From Tipula vernalis (Eukaryota > Arthropoda > Insecta > Diptera > Tipulidae): 64,000 nt of DNA. The notes below the pieces were generated by a model. It had not been told where the DNA came from and ran no database searches. It saw only the letters and a list, made by a program, of their open reading frames with translations. Each line of letters begins with the position of its first letter. Positions within the stretch are counted from its first letter, which is position 1. Made by a program: the position numbers and the translations under genes. Where the stretch lies: NCBI GenBank assembly GCA_958295665.1, contig OY282559.1, forward strand, positions 134,085,241 to 134,149,240, read 5' to 3'. Positions 46,246 to 58,200 of this stretch are shown piece after piece.

Positions 46246-49200
46246 CGTCCCTGCCCAAAAGCGGCTAGCACTACGACCTAAAAGATCTTTTGTGCTGTTG
46301 GGTACTGTTACTCCAGGAGCTTCTCCACCTCTCTAATAAAGGCGAGAATGCTGTTTATAGAGGCCAATTTACATTTCTCCGGGGTCAGATACCTCTCTTC
46401 AAAATGAATCCACCTCCGTGTGCACAGAGCAACACACTCACATAGTATGTGTTCTGCGGTTTCTGTCTCTTCCAAACAGAGTCGGCACTCCGTCTCTGTG
46501 GACAGGTTCATTTTGTTCAAATGATATCTCAGATTACAGTGACCTGAGAGAAAACTCACAAGTTTCCTAATATTTCCTTTGCTGAAATTGATCGCCAAAT
46601 TTTTGTGGTGAAATGGTCTGATCAAAGATTTGGCTTGTCTAAGGCCGGGAATACAGTTCCAATAAGTCAAGCACTGTATTTTTTCCCATTTACTGATTGT
46701 GTAGGTTGCAGAAGCCCACGGGATACCACAAAAAGGCTCAGGGCCAATGAGTGTAGTCGACGAGCCTGCCCGTGCAAGTTCGTCGGCTATCTCATTTCCA
46801 GTGATGCCCATGTGACCAGGCACCCACCACAACCTTACTTTGTTTTGACAAGAGAGAGATTGTAGCAGTTTATAACAACTTTGAACCGACTTGGAAACCA
46901 AGCAGTTAGAAGCCAATGCTTTCAGTGCTGCTTGGCTGTCAGACAAAATGTGGATGGATGCGCCTTTAAGACCTTTGGTCATAATAATAGAGGCGCAGAT
47001 TTCGATGGCGTAAATTTCGGCTAGAAAAACACTGGGGTAAGTACCCAGTGATTTCGATATTTTGTGATTGGGTCCAAAGACACCAATGCCGACTCCACTA
47101 TCCATTTTTGATCCATCAGTGTACCAGACTAGGCTGTTAGGTTCCATCTGCGGTAACCCAGTATCCCAGTCTGTTCTATCGGGGATTGTTACCACGAAAT
47201 TCCTGCCAAAGCAGAGTTCTTTCGGCATAACGTCCGGGACACTAGCTTCTAGTTACTTCATGATGTATGTGGCCAATTGGCAAAATCTTTAGGATTAGAT
47301 TCACAAAATTTTTTTGTTTAATCAATTTTTGTTCAGAACGATATGGTACCAAATGGTGTTGTAAGCCCCTAACAACCCGCAAAAATAGGGAAGGTATTTT
47401 TTGTTATTGGAATAGCTTCTAGTTACTTCATGATGTATGTGGCCAATTGGCAAAATCTTTAGGATTAGATTCACAGAATTTTTTGTTTAATCAATTTTTG
47501 TTCAGAACGATATGGTACCAAATGGAGTTGTAAGCCGCTGACGATCCGCAAAAATAGGGGAGGTATTTTTTGTTATTGGAATAGCTTCTAGTTACTTCAT
47601 GATGTATGTGGCCAATTGGCAAAATCTCTAGGATTAGATTCACAGAATTTTTTGTTTAATCAATTTTGGTTCAGAACGATATGGTACCAAATGGTGTTAT
47701 AAGCCCCTGACGATCCGCAAAAATAGGGGAGGTATTTTTTGTTATTGGAATAGCTTCTAGTTACTTCATGATGTATGTGGCCAATTGGCAAAATCTCTAG
47801 GATTAGATTCAGAGAATATTTTGTTTAATCAATTTTTGTTCAGAACGACATGGTACCAAACGGTTTTGTAAGCCCCTGACGATCCGCAAAAATAGGGGAG
47901 GTATTTATTGTTATTGGAATAGCTTCTAGTTACTTCTATATGTATGTGGCCAATTGGCAAAATCTCTAGGATTAGATTCACAGAATTTTTTGTTTAATCA
48001 ATTTTTGTTCAGAACGATATGGTACCAAATGGAGTTGTAAGCCCCTGACGATCCGCAAAAATAGGGGAGGTATTTTTTGTTATTGGAAAAGCTTTTAGTT
48101 ACTTTATGATGTATGTGGCCAATTGGCAAAATCTTTAGGATTAGATTCACAGAATTTTTTGTTTAATCAATTTTTGTTCAGAACGATATGGTACCAAATG
48201 GTGTTGTAAGCCCCTGACGATCCGCAAAAATTGGGAAGGTATTTTTTGTTATTGGAATAGCTTCTAGATACTTCATGATGTATGTTACCAATTGGCAAAA
48301 TCTCTAGGATTAGATTCACAGAATTTTATGTTTATTCAATTTTTGTTCAGAACGATATGGTACCAAATGGTGTTGTAAGCCCCTGACGATCCGCAAAAAT
48401 AGGGGAGGTATTTTTTGTTATTGGAATAGCTTCTAGTTACTTCATGATGTATGTGGCCAATTGGCAAAATCTCTAGAATTAGATTCACAGAATTTTTTGT
48501 TTAATCAATTTTTGTTCAGAACGATATGGTACCAAATGGTGTTGTAAGCCCCTGACGATCCGCAAAAATATTGAAGGTATTTTTTGTTATTGGAATAGCT
48601 TCTAGATACTTCATGATGTATGTTACCAATTGGCAAAATCTCTAGGATTAGATTCACAGAATTTTATGTTTAATCAATTTTTGTTCAGAACGATATGGTA
48701 CCAAATGGTGTTGTAAGCCACTGACGATCCGCAAAAATAGAGGAGGTATTTTTTGTTATTGGGATAGCTTCTAGTTACTTCTATATGTATGTGGCCAATT
48801 GGCAAGAACTCTAGGATCAGAGAATATTATTGTTTAACCTATAGATATTTGTTAGTAATGAATTATGACAAATATTTTTTTTTTTTTTTTAATTGCTCAT
48901 AATAAATATTAAGCTTGTAATTTCACTTTTATGTTTGTTACTTCTTTTATTATCTTTATTTTTGTTATTAATGTATTTAATTTGCAGATCGTTTCTTATT
49001 TGCTAATTGTTTCGAAAAGAAATATTAACCATTTCATATTAGATTCGCGTAACAATTTGGCAAACAAATCAGTTTGCTATTTATTGATTAAATTATTTTA
49101 AATTTTTGTTGAGCTAAAATAATTAATTATACTTAGCAAACTTTTTAAATGAATTAACATTTATAAAGTTCATTTTCCGTTTAACGCAGGAGTTGATTTT

Positions 49201-52200
49201 TACTAATACATAGACAGTTTAAAAATTTAGTAAACATTTTTAAAAAAACTTCACTTTCGTGTTGAAACTTATATTTTCTGCGGCGATACTAGAGATAAAT
49301 ACCACTAACGGTAAAAACCACGTGATAGGTCTTGGATATGTTAAGGAACCTTGAATAGGCCATATCCATATCATGGAGATAAGACATATAATTTTCAGTA
49401 CACATAAAACGCCTTTTCATACACTGAATCATGTTGAAACTTAAATTCTCTGTGGCGATACTAGAGATAAACACCACTAACGGTATATACTACGTGATAG
49501 GTCTTGGATATGCTAAGGTTAGTTGTATTTATCTCTAGTATCGCCACCGAGAATTTAAGTTTCAACTGGATGCAGTGTATGAAAAGGCGTTTTATGTGTA
49601 CTGAAAATTATATGTCTTATCTCCATGATATGCATATGGCCTATTTATGGTTCCTTAACATGTCAAAGACCTATGGCTTTACTCTTATAGAAATTAATTT
49701 TTTTTATTACAAATATTTTTTAAGAATTTTATTAATTTTCATTTGGATTAAACTTGTTTTGTTTTTCGTGTTAGATACATTTTAATTATAATATTTTTTT
49801 CGGGATGAGCCTACACTTTTTACAAAAAATTTACACTTTTTCGGGATAGCTACATTTTATCCGAGAAACGAACCAAAAATTCGGGCTGATATTTTTTCGG
49901 GCTAACTTCACCGACTTCAAAAACCGACCAATTTGTTCCACAAAATGTATATTTTCGCGTGACAAGCAGCGTCAACCCCACCCACCATATTTTATCAACA
50001 AAAAAAAAAAAAAAAAAACTCCCACATTTTATTTAACAATCACCATTTTATGTGAACTTTCTGTCGTTTTTTTATGCATGAAAATTTGCATTTTTCGGGT
50101 TGACTATAATTGTTATTTCCCAATCAACTTTGCTTAAAGAAATCATTCCAATGAAGACTTGTGACTTTGCATTCTTTACTATTTTGCGCGAAAAAAATAC
50201 TGAACTGTTTTGCGTAAAAATACTCAATACTTATTACAGTGAAATTTCGATAAATCGAACCTAAAGGTGCCGAAGAAAATAATTCGCCATATTGGAATGC
50301 TGTTGTAATGAGTGAAAAGTGCTTTATTTCCTAGAAACTCATTTGGTATAGTGTATTTCCAATTTGTCACTCTTTGTTACAAACTACTTAGTGGTTGTTA
50401 TATAAAGAGATTTCACTCTGAGCGTATTTTATTTATATATTATGATGAATTTCAAATATTAAGCCTAGGTCTTGTATACGAATGGGCGCTGTAATCGAAA
50501 TATTTCAAGAACATTGAAAATATTCTAATTTATGAGACTATCGAATAAAACACCTATGCGTTATTTACGAGGTAAAACTATACGCGAATTAAACAACACC
50601 ATAGAATCCTGAGTTACACAAATTTTGGTGCAGGCAAAGTGGGCCGAAATCACTTAATATGTCGCCTGCTCGATCACTGCGTTGTCGTTCCACCTTGAAA
50701 TTATCAATAGCTTAAAATTTCATCCCTCGAGATATCGGGTCTTCATACTGATCTCCTCATTAGACAAAAACTAAAGAGGCATTCCACGTCAAAAATGCCT
50801 AAACTGTGGGCTGTACATATCTAAAATTTGAATTTTATAAAAACTAGTGCTACGCTGGCCGATTAGTTTATAACAGTTTATTTCCGGTGACAAATCCAAA
50901 TGGAATAAAAAAATTAAACGTTGTTGTTGTAGCGTTATTTTTGTTTCGTGTATATAAAAAAGGGTCTACAGACAATTCAGGACAACTATCAGTCAATCAT
51001 AATATGAATAAAATTTCTTCGGTGGAGCATTTTGATTGTTATATGTATAGAGAGAATTGTGTCATATTTTCGAACTCTCTCTAGAAATGTATCGGTGTGC
51101 GCGCCTGTATAGGAAGCTATTATTCTGAAATGTTTTAAAAATTTAAAAATTCTTGCAATATTCTATTTAATTCCACAACAATATTACCATAAAATTTTTA
51201 AATTTGCAACATTTTCTAAATTTTAAAAAAATTTCTTAATTATTAAATTAAGGAAATTTACTAAGTTAAATACAACAACTTGTTTGTTATTCTTAAGAAT
51301 TAAAATTTACTTAATTTATAAAATAAAAATTTAAAATCGAAACTCTCAAAATTCTTAAAATTAAAATTTCATAAAAATTCTATGAATATCAAAATTATTA
51401 AACTTAGCCTTTGTTATCTTAACGTGCAATGCTACAAATATCGAAAGTTTCAAAAATTCTTAAAGCTTTATAAATTTAAAGAATAGTCGGTTTGGATTGA
51501 TTTATAATAGCGAAAATTGCTCTAAATTCTTAAAATTTGGAGTCAAGCGTATTGCAAAAAACTCTGAAATTTCTTAAAAACGTCTAAAATTCTTCAATAT
51601 CTTAAATGTGGTGTGTGTAAAATTTTCTTCTTGAAATTCTTTAATTTTTTATCGTAAAATATACTCCTTTTAACTTGAGAACTCATTTTTTGAAAACTTT
51701 TTCCGTCATCTCTCAATTTCGTCTTTAAACACACAATTTTTTGGCAGATTAAGAGAGTATTTAGTTACGAAAGTAACTGTTGCAACTATTTAAACTTTAA
51801 TTAGTCATATGAAGCACGGGAAAGTTAATCATTAGATGAAAAAGTGTGTTCCCTCTCAAAGGGAAACCAAATACCTATAGGAAATAGCCTGTAGGTAAAT
51901 AAACACCACCATGGTCGATTAAACTAGACTTTTAACGGAGTAATATTATTTGAGAATACTACAATTCATTTGAGTTTATATGTGGGTATGTGTGCTGACG
52001 ACTTTTTTAATTGAAACAGGTTAAAAATAAGTTACGATGTTAAGACCACTGATTAAAACGCTTAGTTGCGATGCCAATAAGATATAATACATAGTTAAGT
52101 TACGTCTACCCTCGCATATGCCACTACTTCATAGTAGTCTCAAGTGTTTCACTTTTAGTATTTGGAGGTAGGTATAAGTAAGTTCTTCATTCCTACTATC

Positions 52201-55200
52201 CATCATCCTCAACCAGCAAGTGATGATTCAGGAATGCAGATGGCACTGGTATGTGATCCAGTGTTCGAGCATATCCAAGGTATTGCACTCACTGAAGAGA
52301 CATGCGAGCACATGGATTTAATGTTCACGCATCCTGAATACACTGAATTTTTGAACTGTCTCCCTCATTTTCATTTTACAGGCCAATCTTGCTAGTTCCT
52401 CTACAAAAATCTATTCCAGAAAATCTTAAAGGCGTTGTCACATGCACAAACAGCAAACCTGCATTTGAAACCGTCAAATTCATTTTTTGACAAAAAAAGA
52501 AAACTTACAACTTAATAATTATTAGAAAAAATGTTTGAATTGATGATAACTGTTACATTCGGGGAAATTTTTAATAAAATTAATACAATTTCATTCATAA
52601 AAACCTAAAGATATATTTTGCCGGCCGTCAAAATAAAATCCGTCCGTCAAAATTTTGAATGGTATAATTTTTGTCGGCTAAAGAACGCATTTTTGCTGTT
52701 TTACGAACCCATCATTTCTCACCGGATTTTTTTGTCGGCTTTGATTCTGGTTTCAGTGTCAATTAAATGGCGTTTACCTTTATATGTTGTGCTATAGTAA
52801 CAATAATAATTTAAAATGAATACGGTAAGAACATTATATTTGTAAACTACATTTTACTAAACTTTTGTTTATGTAATTTGTTTGGGTGGTGACGTCGATA
52901 CGATAATCCGACCGAATTGTCCGGTTTCTCATTTGGATGTGGCATGCACTTAATAATGGCTGAAAAGACCGAAATAGAGAAGAGGTATAGGAGGATCGGA
53001 ATTTTAATCGTACTAAAGCCTAAAGTGTAGATGGCATAGACAATTTTCTAAAAAATGCAGAACAACGCGAAAAAAAGAAAAGAAGGGCTACTACACCGAC
53101 AGACAAGCATGCGGTAATCTGCAAAGCTCAAACGCTATAATCTGCAAAAAGCTAATTCCTTCACACCTTTAAAATTAAACAAAACACCATTGAACAAAGG
53201 GCGAGAAAAAAAAAGCTCGTATTAGCTGGAGTAATGTGCAGCAAAGAGTTAAGTTTGTCTTGAATAATCGTTTAACTTAGATCATCCTTACGGTTACAAC
53301 CAACACTTTCATGATTTATGAGGTGGTTTTCATTAATCCAGTGATACTTTCGAATACTTGTTCTGGACTTTACAATCAGACGATACCCAAATTCATAACG
53401 CAAAGGTGATTTAAGCTTGAATCAAGACCCACTTATGTAATAAAATCTATGTAATAAAGTAACTGCCACACAAAAAATCACTTTAATGTAGTTGAAAGCA
53501 ATCTTGAAGAGAGATGTTTATGAAAAGAGAGCAATTTAAGAGAAAAAGGGGCCATTGAATGTGTTTGAAAGAATTTGGTCTTAAATTTACTCTGATTTCT
53601 GTAAGGCTCGTTGTTAATTATCAAGTTTGTATTAGTTTTATAAAAGGAAGGTAGTAAACACTATGTAACACTAAAAAACTAAAAAAAAAAATCTTTACAA
53701 AACAACATTAGTGAAGTGAACCCGATCAAGTGAAATAAAAATAATTACGATTTTTTGCCATAAAATTACAAAACAATTAAAATAGTTAACGGTTCTTGAA
53801 CTTCACCCTCTGTTTTTATATCAATTGCTTTTGAAACTGGGTACACTTCCAATCTGCAAAAAAAATTGTCTCTTTAACGGCAAAACCGAGAGATCGCAAC
53901 AAAATTGTTTCAAAAAATGGGTGAACTCAATCAAGTGAAAAGAAGTGTATTTAAGAAAACTAAAATTGAAACTTTCCTTTGTTTCCTTTGTTGTTAATAA
54001 AAAACTCCGGAATTTTAAGAATTTAATACTCCAAAAATTGTATTATTTTTAGACCAGAGAACTCGCTCATAATCAAAGACATGTTCGAGTCCCTCGTAAA
54101 TAACCGAGCAGATCTGGAGCCAACCTACAGATTTTTGGTAAGCTTCGACAATATGTTAAAAGTTCCTATGAGTCGCTGGTGTTTACATTGGCGATTATGA
54201 ACTCTGCTGTTTACGCTGCTAGTTGAAATACAAGTGATGATTTCACTAATTATTTACTAATTACTCACGCATTATTCTCTCAGTATGCTTTCACTATTTT
54301 TTCACCGATTATTTACTTTTTTTCCGCTGATTATTCTTATTCAATCAACATTCCGTTATTATTCATTGAAAATTCTGTCATTATTCACTGAATATTTACT
54401 TACTATTATTTATTGATTATTCACTCATTATTTTCTAATTATTCACTCAAGATTCACTTATAATTCACTGATGAATGATGAATTAACTCTATTCACTCAT
54501 TATTAATACAACATTCGCTCATTATTCATACGTATTCATGTTATTCGCACGGTATTCGCAAAATATTCTCTAATTATAAACTGATTATTCACGACTGTTC
54601 GTTCATTATTCACAGATTTTTCGCTGAAAGACACCTCTCAAAATTTAGATAACTCAATTGTTTTTCTATAATTTTAAAGGCACAGAGTGCTCCTTTCTTG
54701 TCTGAAAGTAGGAATATCATGCAAGGTATTTTCCATAAAGAAAACATTGGTGGAATTAAAAAAAATTGTGCGAGAAATAATAAAAAAATTCACTAAACTC
54801 ATTTTTTCTCGAAAAACTCACTTAATAATTTTTGTTTTTTATTTCAAATTTAAATTTAATAGACTATTAAATACAAAATTGCTTCCTCGTTTTTTATCTA
54901 ATCATGTATAGTTTTTGAGATATAAACATTTCAATGTAGTACTTAATAATTTATTGTATGAATTTCCAAGTTTTCAACTTCACAAACAATTTTCAAAATG
55001 ATTTCCATTTCGTAACAAGCATAGTTGCAGTCGTCTTTTAATAGCAGCAGCCATGTTGAAATTTACTAAATTTTCTTTTATTTTGTTGCCGGCATTATTG
55101 ATTCGATCAACCAACTGCTCCCTAGTCTGAATGTTTGTTGTGTAGACTTCTCCTTTCAAGTATCTCCATACATAAAAGTCTAATGGTGTTAAATCTGGAG

Positions 55201-58200
55201 ATCTAGCCGGCCAAGCTATTGGTCCGCCGCCGAATTTATATCAAACCAATTTCGAACTTGTCTTCCATGGTGTGCAGGAGCTCGATCTTGTTGATACAAG
55301 AAAGTATTTCTCATCATGAGTGGAATTGAATCTAGCACAGTGCGAACTGTTTCATTCAAATATTCAAGATAGTTTTGTGAGTTCAATCTTTCAGGTAGTA
55401 AAATTGGCCCAATAAAATTATTTCCAATTATACCACACCATACATTAACACTAAAAGTTTTTGAAATAATGATTCTCGCTTAACGTGTGGGTTTTCTGGT
55501 TGCCACTCATGAAGATTGTGGAAATTTGTTATTCCATCCCTCGTAAATGTCGATTCGTATGTCCATAAAATGGATGACAAATTTGAAGGATTATGTTCCT
55601 CGTTGTTTGACAATAAACGGCAGAAATTTGTTCTGTTTGGTAAATCGACTGGTAATAATTCTTGCACTGGAGTGTAGTGGAATGGGTTTAGATGGTTTCT
55701 TCGAAGTACTCTCCAGACTTTATTTTTGCTAATACCAAGTTATATCGAAAGACGTCTCGTGCTAATGGTGGGATCTCTTTGTACTGAATAAAACTTGTTC
55801 GTCGGTATTGACTTCATATTGAATTCGGCTAACATTTTCGTATTCATAGGGGACCAATGTTCCTCGTTCACGTAATCGTATATGATTTCAAATATTATAT
55901 GATCTGGCACCGGCCTACCTATGGATAACGATTTTCACGTTCTGTAGCTCGTCCATTTCCGTTACATAAACTATAAATAAAATGGATGTCGGCGAGTTCT
56001 TCGAATGTGTAGCGTGGCATTTTATTATTTCTGATTACAAACGCGCAAAAAAATTATTTTCAAAAGATTAACAACGATTTTAGCTATACGTTTACTAACA
56101 AGTACTACACTGAAATGTTAATATCTCAAAAACTATACATGCGTATATATATTAAATTTAAATTTGAAATAAAAAACAAAAATTATTAAGTGAGTTTTTC
56201 GAGAAAAAATGAGTTTAATGAATTTTTTTGTTATTTCTCGCACAATTTTTTTAATTCCACCAATGTTTTCTTTATGGAAAATACCATGCATGATATTCCT
56301 ACTTTCAGACAAGAAAGAAGCATTCTGTGCCTTTAAAATTATAGAAAAACAATTGAGTTATCTTAATTTTTAGAAGAGTTATTGGCATCTACATCATTCA
56401 AGGCAGTGTAGCATGCTAAATTTTTTGAAATGCAATTGAAGTGGGTAACGGTTCATTTCCGGGCATATGCGTAGTGAACTTTTTTCATGATATTGATCTA
56501 GCTACACGCCCTACTCGTTTGGACTCGTAGCAGTGGGACACCCTGTATAAAGTTAACAATTATTGTCGAAGTTCAGGCAAAGCCGACTTTATATTTTTCA
56601 TCAAGAAAGCAATTGATGTCATCGCCTGTAAAAGCTTATACAAGGCTGACATGTAAATTACCATTTTGGAACTGGAAAATCACACTCCAAAGCCCACTTT
56701 CTAAACGGTTAAAACAAAGTAAGTAAACAGTGAGGCGCTCCTCTATTTTATCTAGGCACCAACTTTTTCTAGCCCAGGGTGCCAAAATTTGTCTGAGAGC
56801 TTCAACGAAACTACCAAACGATAAATAGGGTGCGATAATTTACCAAATTCTCTTTCGATAATTACCAGACGCCCGAGCCGTCGGGCATTGAATATGCCAA
56901 TAACCACTCTACGGGCAGTTGTATCTCAGCACCCCAAGCGACGTTCATCTCAGCGATAGCTTCACCGAATCCTTTCATTCCTTCGTTCAACTCACCGCAA
57001 CAACCTACTTCAAATCTAGTTTCGCCAGCAGCAGTCATTTGTCCGCATCGCATTATAGATGCCAAGATTTTCGGAATTTGAATATACCTCAGCGCTGTGA
57101 AAAGCCTGAGTCAAAATCAAACAACTTGAGCCATCGCTGATCATTAATCAGGGATCATAATTGACCGACCACATACAGTCATTTATAATTCAAACCAACA
57201 GTGTCATTTTTTGTTATTTATTATTTGTTTGGTAGCGTGAAGGTACGCCAAACTTTTGTTCAATGTAGTTGTGTACCATCCCAAAACATTAATTTTGCTT
57301 GCGAAAAGAAAAATCGCTAAAGTCTAAGTTCGAGGTTAGTTCACGAAAGCTGCATAAATTATTTTCTGGAACCAAAAGTTATCTAATTACTTCTTAAATT
57401 AACTCATTTGGTTTTGCCTCCACATTTATTAAAATTGAGTAACTTTTTTTTGCTCATAACAGATATTTATTTTCAACATATTTTTTTATTTGCAGAGTTA
57501 TTCAAAATATTTGATAACTTTTTCCGCACCGAATGCACCGATGGACCGATAAAAGCATGGCTTGGTCCTTACTGCTTTCTATTTCTGAATAATCCAAACG
57601 ACATTAAAACCATATTAACATCACCACACGCTCTCGAGAAGCATTCAATATTTCAATATGTCACCATTCAAAATGGATTGTCGACGGTACCGCTGGAACG
57701 GTGGCGAACACTACGAGACATACTAACACCATTTTTTAATGTGGCCACAATCAAATCTCAAATCTGGGCGATGAATGAATGTGCAATTAAAATGTGCTAC
57801 CAAATGGAAATCGATTTTGCACCAAAATTTGATCGAATCGATGGAGTCGAATTTGATTGTCGTAACTCGATTTTAAAGGCTTTCCTTCTGATAGCGAATG
57901 GTGAGTCGATACACTGAGATATATTTCCTCAATTAATAATATTATTTTTTATAAATTACTATAGAAACAATGCTGGGACTTAAGCTCGACCTGGGAATAT
58001 ATGAAGATGTTGTATTTTTGGAGAAACAAATGTGTACCATAGACCTTATGGCTATGGTAATGTCAAAATTCTGGATTCAACCCAATTGGACATATAAATT
58101 CAGCAAAAATCATACCGAACTTATGGCCTTGATCGAAAATGTTAACACGAGGACCAAACGAGTTATAAAACAATTTCAAGAAAGTGATTACTCGTTCTTG

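Larger units (their letters stand above)
45985..48830 (+). repeat. 169-bp tandem satellite, about 11 copies
   Basis: The anchor GGTACCAAA (one copy GGTACCAAAC) occurs at 46139, 47345, 47514, 47683, 47852, 48021, 48190, 48359, 48528 and 48697. The last nine are exactly 169 bp apart. The first interval is 1206 bp, which is 169 plus 1037, the exact size of the nested LINE with one target duplication. Substitutions are few and indels absent, so the array is young or homogenised. On the - strand the unit encodes the first residues of the transposase-like frame. Confidence 0.97.
44990..49260. mobile_element. 4.3-kb element with 8-bp target duplication and 169-bp satellite
   Basis: GTTGAAAC at 44982-44989 and 49261-49268 brackets the element. 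The empty site is preserved in an inverted copy of the target repeat at about 49540-49570 (gcatccagttgaaacttaaattct as its complement), so the edges are exact. The insert carries an unrecognised transposase-like gene on the - strand (45160-46098), a 169-bp tandem array (45985-48830), a 56-bp inverted copy of part of that unit on the other side of the gene (45215-45270), and a nested LINE (46218-47242). Terminal repeats are poor: ATGTCCGGGAAGT versus ACGAAAGTGAAGT. Eight-base duplications fit hAT, P or some MULE/foldback elements; I cannot choose. Confidence 0.75.

Noticed and set aside
49504..49785. 93-codon frame as a gene, with similar peptides at 49289-49477 and 44741-44923
   Set aside because: The similar peptides arise because the ~180-bp repeat is present in several copies; there is no domain and the frames are not maintained.
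52162..52395. 77-codon frame in the P450 intron as a gene or exon
   Set aside because: It has a normal-looking composition but no recognised domain, no convincing splice sites and no neighbours; left as unassigned.
56862..57140. Opposed frames before P450 exon 2 as an extra exon
   Set aside because: Exon 1 and exon 2 already join in phase and give a complete P450 N-terminus; these frames add nothing recognisable.
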